From NCBI GenBank assembly GCA_016284355.1, contig JAEEOQ010000137.1, forward strand, positions 1-64,000: 64,000 nt of DNA, given 5' to 3'. The stretch's first letter is position 1. Each line of letters opens with the position of its first letter. The notes below the pieces were generated by a model. It ran no database searches, was not told the DNA's origin, and was given only the letters and a program-made list of their open reading frames with translations. Below are positions 19,689 to 28,126 of the stretch, in pieces. The position numbers and the translations under genes were made by a program. This stretch comes from Lachnospiraceae bacterium. GTDB taxonomy: Bacteria > Bacillota > Clostridia > Lachnospirales > Lachnospiraceae.

Positions 19689-19717
19689 TAGACATTATTT
19701 GCAAAGTCGGATAAAAT
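19689..19717 (+). promoter_or_regulatory. SigmaA-like promoter upstream of motA
   Basis: TAGACA-17 bp-TAAAAT. Confidence 0.55.
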
Positions 19718-19795
19718 ATAGTTAAACGTGAATATTAGGATCATTTTTGATTTTTACTAAATATCATTACAAGATAGATTGGCAGGTGTTGTTTT

Positions 19796-20593
19796 TTGGA
19801 TATCGCGAGTTTGATTGGTATGCTGGGTGCCCTTGCCCTCATGATCTTTGGTATGGTCAGTGGTAAGGAAGGTTTCGCAGCCATTAAATCTTTCCTCGAT
19901 CCACCGTCCGCACTTATCACCTTCGGTGGTGCGCTCTTTACAATGCTTATGGCACAGGATGACATTAAAGCATTCGTAGACGGACTTAAGAGTATCACCC
20001 TCATTTTCAAGCCTATGCAGGCAGATGAGGCAAATATAATAAAGACTATCATCGATCTTTCAAACATAGCCCGTAAAGACGGTCTTCTTGCTCTTGAAGA
20101 GGCTGCCGGCGGACTTGAAGATGCCTTCCTTAAAAAGGGCGTTCTTCTTGTAGTAGACGGTACCGATCCGGAGCTTGTACGAAGTATCCTGGAGACGGAG
20201 CTTGTGTGTATCGAAGACAGACATAAAGGAAAGATAGGATTCTGGGACAGCCTTGGTGCTGCGGGTCCTGCCTGGGGTATGATCGGTACCCTTATCGGTC
20301 TTATCAACATGCTTAAAAACCTTTCGGATCCTAACTCCATCGGACCTCAGATGGCGGTTGCTCTCGTAACCACATTCTACGGTTCACTCCTTGCAAACTG
20401 GATATGTACTCCTGTTGCAAACAAACTTAAATCTCACAATGCTTATGAGATAAAGATGAAGGAAGTTCTCGTTGAAGGTCTCCTTTCAATTCAGGCCGGC
20501 GAGAACCCACGTGTTATCGAAGAAAAACTTAAATCATTCCTTGCACCTAAGGATAGAGAAGCCCTTAATACAAACGAAGGCGGTGAGGAATAA
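19796..20593 (+). CDS. motA: Flagellar motor protein MotA (UUG start)
   Basis: MotA/TolQ/ExbB family; WGMIGTLIGLINML; AGGTG SD before TTG. Confidence 0.95.
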   Translation: MDIASLIGMLGALALMIFGMVSGKEGFAAIKSFLDPPSALITFGGALFTMLMAQDDIKAFVDGLKSITLIFKPMQADEANIIKTIIDLSNIARKDGLLALEEAAGGLEDAFLKKGVLLVVDGTDPELVRSILETELVCIEDRHKGKIGFWDSLGAAGPAWGMIGTLIGLINMLKNLSDPNSIGPQMAVALVTTFYGSLLANWICTPVANKLKSHNAYEIKMKEVLVEGLLSIQAGENPRVIEEKLKSFLAPKDREALNTNEGGEE

Positions 20594-21453
20594 TGGCAAA
20601 GAAGAAAAAGGAAGAAGAGGCTCCTGCTGGTTCTCCTGCCTGGATGGCCACATTCTCAGACCTTATGAACCTCCTTTTGTGTTTCTTCGTTTTGCTTTTC
20701 TCAATGTCAAGTGTAGACTCGGCTAAGTACGAGAAGGTTGTTGAATCTCTTAACAATACTTTCTCCGTATTTTCCGGCGGCGGCTCGGCTCTTGATCAGG
20801 GCGTGCTTATTTCAAGCGGCGTAAGCCAGCTTAACGAGCTTAGCGAATATTACTCAAGTATGGGTAAGGCAGCTACAGAGTACGATGATGACGGAGAAGA
20901 GACCGGCGGTAACACCGATGATAAAAAGAGCGAAGAACTTACCGCAAAAGAAATAGTAGAGCAGTACACGCAGCAGCAAAAAGAAGCAACGGAAGCCTTT
21001 TATTCGAAGGTTTCGGATCTTGTAGACAAGTACGATCTTACAGATTATGTTGAGCTTGGTATGGATAATTCCGATTACAATTTTGTTCAGATGTCCATAA
21101 GCGGCTACCTTCTTTTTGATTCCGGTTCCGCAGAAGTTAAAGAGGCCGCAAGACCTATTCTTAACAAAGCGGGAGAAATGCTTAAAAGATTTGAAGATTA
21201 TGATATAATGATAGAGGGACATACAGATAACGTTCCTCAGACTTCTGTTGAAAAGTACAAAAACAATCTCTGGCTTTCATCGGCAAGAGCCTGTGCGGTT
21301 TATGATTACCTTGTGGCAAACTGCAAGATGAGCCCGTCAAAGCTTGAAGCTTCAGGTAAAGGTGAATATGCACCAATAGCAAGCAATGCTACGCCTGAGG
21401 GCCGCCAGAAGAACAGAAGAGTAGAAATTAAGATCTATAACCGGATAAATTAA
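20593..21453 (+). CDS. motB: Flagellar motor protein MotB
   Basis: PAWMATFSDLMNLLLCFFVLLFSMS plug/TM; OmpA domain IEGHTDNVP. Confidence 0.96.
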   Translation: MAKKKKEEEAPAGSPAWMATFSDLMNLLLCFFVLLFSMSSVDSAKYEKVVESLNNTFSVFSGGGSALDQGVLISSGVSQLNELSEYYSSMGKAATEYDDDGEETGGNTDDKKSEELTAKEIVEQYTQQQKEATEAFYSKVSDLVDKYDLTDYVELGMDNSDYNFVQMSISGYLLFDSGSAEVKEAARPILNKAGEMLKRFEDYDIMIEGHTDNVPQTSVEKYKNNLWLSSARACAVYDYLVANCKMSPSKLEASGKGEYAPIASNATPEGRQKNRRVEIKIYNRIN

Positions 21454-21472
21454 ACTTAAAGGTGGTAATAAC

Positions 21473-21985
21473 ATGAAGAAAAATATGCTTACGGTTGTGG
21501 TTATAGCGCTTTGCATACTTAACCTCGCCCTTACGGCTATGGTTGTGTTTTCGGTAGTTCCTACCGTTAAAGCAACCAACAACCTTATTTCACAGGTGGC
21601 CTCCATCATCGATCTTGAGCTTGAGTCTCCTGACCCTAAGTACACTGTTTCGATGTCAGACCTTACCGCAGTGGAATTTGCCGGTACACTTACCATAAAC
21701 CTTAAAAAGGTAGAGGGCGAAAAGAACGATCCTTTTGCCATCATCGACAGTGTTACGGTTTACCTTAACTCTAAGGGTGAAGATTATGCGGATCTTAATA
21801 CCAACCTTGCCAATTACTCAACTACGATCTCAGAGATCGTAACTGATAACTTTGCAAAATATACAAAGGATGAGGCACAAAACAACCGTGATCTTATCAA
21901 AGACGAAATCTTAAAGCAGCTTCAAAAGAGATTTGAAACTCAGACAATAGCTGATATCAGTTTTAAAAATTTAAGATTTCAATAA
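21473..21985 (+). CDS. fliL: Flagellar basal body-associated protein FliL
   Basis: Single TM, position motB-fliL-fliM. Confidence 0.9.
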   Translation: MKKNMLTVVVIALCILNLALTAMVVFSVVPTVKATNNLISQVASIIDLELESPDPKYTVSMSDLTAVEFAGTLTINLKKVEGEKNDPFAIIDSVTVYLNSKGEDYADLNTNLANYSTTISEIVTDNFAKYTKDEAQNNRDLIKDEILKQLQKRFETQTIADISFKNLRFQ

Positions 21986-22020
21986 ATTTGCAAAAAATAC
22001 TTTATTTTGTGATTTCGTAA

Positions 22021-22029
22021 TGTTATAAT
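22021..22029 (+). promoter_or_regulatory. Extended -10 promoter candidate upstream of fliM
   Basis: TGTTATAAT (TGnTATAAT); weak -35. Confidence 0.4.
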
Positions 22030-22148
22030 ACTATAAATAGTGCAAGTAATGTGTGAACTTACCTTGTTTTCAGACTTTCGGGTTCGTGCAGTACTTTGCA
22101 CATATTTGCGTTTCATGAAATTGAGTAACTTTTTTAGGAGGTGACAGG

Positions 22149-23129
22149 ATGGGTGACGTCCTTTCACAAAACGAGATAGATAACCTCCTTGCAGCCATCT
22201 CTAGCGGTGAACTTGACACCGACGAATTAAAAGATTCCGGCGAAAAGCAGGTTAAGAATTACGACTTCGCGAGACCGTCGAAGTTCTCTAAAGAACACCT
22301 CCGTACTCTTGAGACTATTTTTGAGCACTACGGAAGACTTATTTCCACCAACTTCCCGGCTTACCTTCGTAAGAACGTACAGGTTGAAGTGGTAAACTCT
22401 GAGGCGGTTGCCTATTCGGAGTTTTCAAATGCCTTAAGTAACCCGGTGCTCCTTGGTATTGTTAATTTCGCACCGCTTGACGGCAACATAATCATCGAGC
22501 TTGCAGAAAACCTCGGTTACGCCATGATAGACAGACTTCTTGGCGGAACGGGAGCGCCTCTTGATAAAACGAGAGACTTTTCTGAGATCGAGCTTGTGGT
22601 CATGGAAAGAATTTTCAATGTTTGTACCAATCTTCTCCGCGAACCGTGGCATAATGTGGTAGACATCGAACCAAGACTTGTTCGAATAGAGACCAACTCA
22701 CAGTTTGCGCAGATCATATCGCCTCAGGAGATGACGGCGATCGTTACGCTTAATATCAAGATAGGCAACGTCGAAGGACTTATGAACTTCTGTCTTCCGT
22801 ATGCTGTTCTTGAAGATGTTATAGACAGGCTCAACACCAAGTTCTGGTTTGCGAACCTTCAGGTCAAAGACGACGAAAAGTACAACGAGCTTATCGAAGT
22901 GGCTATCGCCAAGGCCAAGATTCCTGTCAGAGTTATGCTTGGTAAGAGCGTGGTTTCGGTCAATGACTTTATGAACCTACAGGTTGGAGACGTCATAAGA
23001 CTGAATACTAAGGTAGACGACGAGATGGATGTGTATGTCGGCAATATCCGAAAGTTCAAGGCTCTGCCGGGTTCTTCTTCGGATCTGTATGCTGCCAGAC
23101 TCACTGAAGTTATTAGAGAGGAGGAGTGA
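22149..23129 (+). CDS. fliM: Flagellar motor switch protein FliM
   Basis: LSQNEIDNLLAAISSGE; C-terminal SpoA domain. Confidence 0.97.
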   Translation: MGDVLSQNEIDNLLAAISSGELDTDELKDSGEKQVKNYDFARPSKFSKEHLRTLETIFEHYGRLISTNFPAYLRKNVQVEVVNSEAVAYSEFSNALSNPVLLGIVNFAPLDGNIIIELAENLGYAMIDRLLGGTGAPLDKTRDFSEIELVVMERIFNVCTNLLREPWHNVVDIEPRLVRIETNSQFAQIISPQEMTAIVTLNIKIGNVEGLMNFCLPYAVLEDVIDRLNTKFWFANLQVKDDEKYNELIEVAIAKAKIPVRVMLGKSVVSVNDFMNLQVGDVIRLNTKVDDEMDVYVGNIRKFKALPGSSSDLYAARLTEVIREEE

Positions 23130-23133
23130 GTGA

Positions 23134-24312
23134 ATGGATCAGATGCTTACTCAGGATGAGATCAATGCCCTCTTAGGAAGCATGGACGATGGCGGAGATT
23201 CCGCCGAGGCCACCACTGCGGGCGATTCCCTTACATCCGAAGAGAAAGATGCCGTTGGTGAGATATCCAATATCTCCATGGGCACTGCTGCGACGACCCT
23301 TTCTACTCTGCTGAATCAAAGAGTTAATATTACTACTCCGAGTATTTCCTATGCTACATGGAATGATATCTCGGAAAAGTACGACAGACCTTGCGTTTTC
23401 ATTCAGATCAGTTACATCGAAGGACTTGACGGTAATAATGTTTTGATTCTTCGTGAAAAAGATGTTAAAATAATTACTGACCTGATGATGGGAGGAGACG
23501 GTACCAACACGGAAGATTCCGAGCTTACCGACCTTCACCTTTCCGCGATCTGTGAGGCTATGAACCAGATGATGGGTTCAGCTGCCACTTCGATTTCTTC
23601 AATGCTTGAAAAGAAAGTGGATATCAGCCCACCGGTTGCTAGTCTTATAGATTTAAATGACACTATTTCAAGTGAGAATCTTTCAGATTTCCTTAGAGGA
23701 GATTTTGTTAAGGTTTCCTTCAGACTTGAGATAGGAGATCTTATCGATAGTGAGCTTATGCAGCTCTATCCGTTTGACTTTGCTAGAGACCTCTTTAAGA
23801 AGTTTATTGAAAGCAATGAGGCCTTAAGCATGCCTGCGCAGGAAGCTCCGGCTCCTGCCCCTGCGCCTGCTCCAAGTCCTGCTCCGGCTCCTCAGGCCGC
23901 AGCTCCTTCCGCAGCTCCGCAGCCTGCACCTATGCCACAGATGCAGATGCCTCAGATGGATATGGCTACTATGCAGGCTATGCAGATGCAGATGATGCAG
24001 CAGCAGCCTATGCCTAATGTCAATGTTGCACCGGTTCAGTTCCAGAACTTTAATCCGGGTATCAATCCTGTTATGCAGCAGGAAAACATCGATCTTATCA
24101 TGGATGTACCCCTTGAAGTTTCTGTTGAGCTTGGCAGAACAAATAAATCTATAAAAGAAATACTTGATTTTTCACCGGGAACCATTATAGAATTAAATAA
24201 ACTTGCAGGAGAAGCAATTGATGTTCTCGTTAATGGCAAGTACGTTGCCAAAGGCGAAGTTGTTGTCATTGAAGACAGCTTCGGTATAAGGCTTACTGAG
24301 ATCGTGCGTTAA
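23134..24312 (+). CDS. fliY: Flagellar motor switch phosphatase FliY (CheC-like + SpoA/FliN)
   Basis: LTQDEINALL; CheC-like repeats; Pro/Met/Gln-rich linker; C-terminal VPLEVSVELGRTNKSIKEILDFSPGTIIELNKLAGE. Confidence 0.96.
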   Translation: MDQMLTQDEINALLGSMDDGGDSAEATTAGDSLTSEEKDAVGEISNISMGTAATTLSTLLNQRVNITTPSISYATWNDISEKYDRPCVFIQISYIEGLDGNNVLILREKDVKIITDLMMGGDGTNTEDSELTDLHLSAICEAMNQMMGSAATSISSMLEKKVDISPPVASLIDLNDTISSENLSDFLRGDFVKVSFRLEIGDLIDSELMQLYPFDFARDLFKKFIESNEALSMPAQEAPAPAPAPAPSPAPAPQAAAPSAAPQPAPMPQMQMPQMDMATMQAMQMQMMQQQPMPNVNVAPVQFQNFNPGINPVMQQENIDLIMDVPLEVSVELGRTNKSIKEILDFSPGTIIELNKLAGEAIDVLVNGKYVAKGEVVVIEDSFGIRLTEIVR

Positions 24313-24337
24313 TTTCATTTTAGATAGGAGAGAAACT

Positions 24338-24700
24338 ATGGCAAAGAACATTTTAATTTGTGATGACGCAGCATTTATGAGAATGATGATCAAGGACATT
24401 CTTACAAAGAATGGCTACAACATCGCAGGCGAGGCTGAAAATGGCCTTAAAGCAGTTGAAAAGTACAACGAAACAAAGCCTGACCTTGTAATGATGGATA
24501 TCACTATGCCGGAGATGGATGGAATCCAGGCTCTTAAAAAGATCAAAGAGACAGATCCGGGTGCAAACATTATCATGTGTTCTGCAATGGGTCAGCAGGC
24601 TATGGTTATCGAGTCAATCCAGTCGGGAGCTAAAGACTTTATTGTTAAGCCTTTCCAGGCAGACCGTGTACTTGAGGCTGTTAAGAAAGCCGTAGGCTAA
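24338..24700 (+). CDS. cheY: Chemotaxis response regulator CheY
   Basis: ICDDAAFMRMMIKDIL; single receiver domain. Confidence 0.96.
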   Translation: MAKNILICDDAAFMRMMIKDILTKNGYNIAGEAENGLKAVEKYNETKPDLVMMDITMPEMDGIQALKKIKETDPGANIIMCSAMGQQAMVIESIQSGAKDFIVKPFQADRVLEAVKKAVG

Positions 24701-25044
24701 TGGATACTTTAGCTGCTATTGCGGAAGTTATTGGACTTGTCGTTGCACTTGTCCTTATATTGATAGCGACATATTATACCACGAGGTTTATAGCGAAACA
24801 GACCGGTGACCGTTTTTCGTCAAAGAATATCAAAGTCATTGAGACTTACAGGATTGCTCCTAACAAGTATATTCAGATAGTTGAGGTCGCCGGGCGTTTC
24901 CTTTGTATAGCGGTTACTAAAGACAACATCGAGATGCTTACAGAGCTTAATCCCGAAGATGTGGAAGTTATGTCTGCCGCGCCTTCTGAAGGTGTGCCGG
25001 TATCGTTTATTGAAGTACTAAAGAATATAAAAAAGAATAAGTAA
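24700..25044 (+). CDS. fliO: Flagellar biosynthetic protein FliO
   Basis: Small membrane protein immediately before fliP. Confidence 0.85.
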   Translation: MDTLAAIAEVIGLVVALVLILIATYYTTRFIAKQTGDRFSSKNIKVIETYRIAPNKYIQIVEVAGRFLCIAVTKDNIEMLTELNPEDVEVMSAAPSEGVPVSFIEVLKNIKKNK

Positions 25045-25055
25045 AGGTTGATATT

Positions 25056-25892
25056 ATGAGATTAGTTGGTAAATACTGGAAGAACATGGTTATCGGATTT
25101 AACCTGCTTCTTGCACTCATAACTGTATTAACCTTTATTTTTGCTGTGCCTGTTTCTGCTACGGGAAGGGTGGGTAACCAAAGCGAGCTTACGGAAAATG
25201 TTACCTCCGACACCGTGCCTTATGAAATAGGCATTAATTTTACCACAAATTCCGAAGATGGCGGAATGGCCGCTACCCTTCGGATTTTGCTGACTCTTAC
25301 GGTAATTTCCTTAGCACCTGCCATCCTCATAATGCTTACTTCATTTACGAGGATAATAGTGGTACTTCACTTTGTAAGAAGTGCTCTCACCACTCAGACT
25401 ACACCCCCAAACCAGGTGCTTATAGGTCTTGCTCTTTTCCTGACCCTCTTTATTATGGCGCCTACCTTTACCAAGGTAAACGATGTTGCCATAAAACCTC
25501 TTGAGGCAGGAGAAATAACCGCAAGAGAAGCTTTTGATGAGGGCATGAAACCTATGCGTGAGTTTATGCTCAAACAGACAAAAGATAAAGATATCAAGCT
25601 TTTCCTTGATATTGCTGAGATTGACAGCGTAAGCACCGCCGATGACATTCCTTCTACGGTGCTTATTCCTGCGTTTATAATCAGCGAGCTTCGGGCCGCG
25701 TTTATAATCGGTTTTTGTATTTACGTTCCGTTTTTGATAATCGATATGGTGGTCTCATCTACCCTTATGAGTATGGGTATGATGATGCTTCCGCCTACGA
25801 CCATATCCATGCCGTTTAAGATCCTTCTTTTTATCCTTGTTGATGGCTGGGATCTTATAATCGGCGAACTTGTTAAGACTTTTGTAAGATAG
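25056..25892 (+). CDS. fliP: Flagellar biosynthetic protein FliP
   Basis: LTSFTRIIVVLHFVRSALTTQTTPPNQVLIGLALFLTLFIM. Confidence 0.97.
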   Translation: MRLVGKYWKNMVIGFNLLLALITVLTFIFAVPVSATGRVGNQSELTENVTSDTVPYEIGINFTTNSEDGGMAATLRILLTLTVISLAPAILIMLTSFTRIIVVLHFVRSALTTQTTPPNQVLIGLALFLTLFIMAPTFTKVNDVAIKPLEAGEITAREAFDEGMKPMREFMLKQTKDKDIKLFLDIAEIDSVSTADDIPSTVLIPAFIISELRAAFIIGFCIYVPFLIIDMVVSSTLMSMGMMMLPPTTISMPFKILLFILVDGWDLIIGELVKTFVR

Positions 25893-25904
25893 GGGGGCTT
25901 TTAG

Positions 25905-26177
25905 ATGAGTGTTGATACAGTCATAGATATTGCCAGGGAGACGGTCCTTATTATTCTTAAGGTTTCCGCGCCTATGCTTCTTGCTTCGATGGTAGTCGGT
26001 CTTGTTATCTCGGTATTTCAGACCATTACCTCTATTCAGGAGCAGACACTTACCTTTGTGCCAAAGCTTATCGTTACTTTGCTTATGGTGATCTTAACCG
26101 GCGGATGGATCATGACCACCATTTCAGAGTTTGCCACAAGGCTGTTTCAGAGTTTTGGAAAGTTCATAGGAGTTTGA
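25905..26177 (+). CDS. fliQ: Flagellar biosynthetic protein FliQ
   Basis: 90 aa, two TMs, SIQEQTLTFVPKL. Confidence 0.96.
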   Translation: MSVDTVIDIARETVLIILKVSAPMLLASMVVGLVISVFQTITSIQEQTLTFVPKLIVTLLMVILTGGWIMTTISEFATRLFQSFGKFIGV

Positions 26178-26180
26178 TAA

Positions 26181-26957
26181 ATGCAGCAGTTTGCCTTTAC
26201 TGTAGAAAACCTTGAGTTTTTCCTTTTGATCGTGGTAAGGACTTCCGGTTTTGCATTTTCTTCCCCTATTTTCAGGATAGCAGACGTACCAAACAGGCTT
26301 AAAGCCGGGTTTTCGATAGTTTTTTCAATCCTAATATTTAATACCGTTCCTGTTTTGCCACTGCAATATACAGGGGTGGTGGGCTTTGCGGTGCTTGCCG
26401 TAAAAGAAGCTCTTTGCGGGCTTATACTTGGATACTTTACCAATATAGTTATGTCAATAGTAGGCTTTGCGGGCCGTATAATCGATATGGAGATCGGACT
26501 TTCCATGGTTACGGAGTTTGACCCTGTAACAAAGGTTGAGAGCAGTATTACAGGTAATATATATACATATTTCCTTACACTTATGCTGCTTGTTATGAAT
26601 TTCCATTATTTCCTCATCAGGGCCTTTGCTGATACCTACAAGATCATCCCTGTGGCGGGGGTTAATATTCACGAAGACATTTATACCCTTGCAGGAAGTT
26701 TTCTTATAGACTTTTTCCTTATAGCCTTCAGGATCGTGCTTCCTGTATACGGCACCATGCTCCTTATCAATGTTGTGCTTGGAGTTATGGTTAAGGTTGC
26801 ACCTCAGATGAATATGTTTGTTATCGGTATGCAGATAAAGATATTTGCGGGACTTGCGGTTATGGTACTTATTATCGGCCTGCTTCCCGGCGTTACCGAT
26901 TTTATAATTAACGAGATGAAGACTTTCTTTGAAAAAGCCGTGGTTATGATGAGATAA
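26181..26957 (+). CDS. fliR: Flagellar biosynthetic protein FliR
   Basis: Position and polytopic FliR pattern. Confidence 0.95.
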   Translation: MQQFAFTVENLEFFLLIVVRTSGFAFSSPIFRIADVPNRLKAGFSIVFSILIFNTVPVLPLQYTGVVGFAVLAVKEALCGLILGYFTNIVMSIVGFAGRIIDMEIGLSMVTEFDPVTKVESSITGNIYTYFLTLMLLVMNFHYFLIRAFADTYKIIPVAGVNIHEDIYTLAGSFLIDFFLIAFRIVLPVYGTMLLINVVLGVMVKVAPQMNMFVIGMQIKIFAGLAVMVLIIGLLPGVTDFIINEMKTFFEKAVVMMR

Positions 26958-26972
26958 AGATGGTGATTGTTT

Positions 26973-28088
26973 ATGATCTTAGAGCTTAACCTTCAGTTCT
27001 TTGCCGAGGATGGTCCCGGCGGAGAAAAAACTGAAGAAGCCACTCCCAAAAAACTGCAGGATGCCAGAAAAGAGGGCCAGGTTGCAAGAAGTGTAGAACT
27101 TGTAAACGGCTTATCGCTTCTTGCCGCTTTCCTTTGCCTTAAGGTATTTGGAGGCTTTGTTGGAAGAGGTTTTGTTGAGAGCTTTGATGTTTTTTTGAAA
27201 AAGATTCCTGAGCTTACGAGACAGGAGTTTAATATAGCTACAACCCTTGGGGTTTTCCTTGAAGCGGTGCTTCTTACCGCTAAGTGCGTGCTTCCTGTGG
27301 TGGCTGCTTGTATGGTAATAGGCTTCCTCGGCAATGCACTTCAGTTTTCCTGGCAGGTTACAGGAAAACCGCTTATGCCAAAGTTTAATAAACTTAATCC
27401 CATAAGCGGATTTAAAAAGATGTTTTCTGCAGACAAGATTTTTGAACTTGTTAAGTCGGTTTTAAAGATCGGCATGATAATGATCGTTGTTTTTAACGCC
27501 ATGAAAGATAAATGGCCGTATCTGCTTAACCTTTATGATATCAGCTTTAATACGGCACTAACCGGACTTTACAATGAAGTTCTTAATCTTGCCATTGAAC
27601 TTTCTGCCATGTTTCTTATCATCGGCATTGCGGATTTTATCTACCAGAAGATGAAGTTTGCAAAAGAGATGCGTATGACAAAGCAGGAGATCAAAGACGA
27701 GTTTAAACAGAGCGAGGGTGATCCTCAGATCAAGGGTCAGATCCGTCAGAAGATGAGGGAAGCATCAAGAAGACGAATGATGCAGGAACTCCCTACAGCA
27801 GATGTAGTCATCACCAACCCTACCCATTTTGCGGTTGCGGTAAGGTATGACAGAGAAAGAGATGAAGCCCCGGTTATCGTGGCAAAGGGTGCCGACTATG
27901 TGGCTCGTACCATTAAGGAAAAAGCCGCAGAGTATGACATCGTTATAGTGGAAAATAAGCCTCTTGCACGTATGCTCTACTTTAATGTGGAGATAGGGGA
28001 TCAGATACCGCCTGAGCTTTATCAGATGGTGGCTGACGTGCTTGTATATGTATACAGGGTTAAAAACAAGACCTTAGAGGCAAGCTAG
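26973..28088 (+). CDS. flhB: Flagellar biosynthetic protein FlhB
   Basis: EKTEEATPKKLQDARKEGQVARS; NPTHFAVA autocleavage site. Confidence 0.97.
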   Translation: MILELNLQFFAEDGPGGEKTEEATPKKLQDARKEGQVARSVELVNGLSLLAAFLCLKVFGGFVGRGFVESFDVFLKKIPELTRQEFNIATTLGVFLEAVLLTAKCVLPVVAACMVIGFLGNALQFSWQVTGKPLMPKFNKLNPISGFKKMFSADKIFELVKSVLKIGMIMIVVFNAMKDKWPYLLNLYDISFNTALTGLYNEVLNLAIELSAMFLIIGIADFIYQKMKFAKEMRMTKQEIKDEFKQSEGDPQIKGQIRQKMREASRRRMMQELPTADVVITNPTHFAVAVRYDRERDEAPVIVAKGADYVARTIKEKAAEYDIVIVENKPLARMLYFNVEIGDQIPPELYQMVADVLVYVYRVKNKTLEAS

Positions 28089-28126
28089 ATTTATATTAGA
28101 AATATTAAGGGATAGGAGATGAGAGC

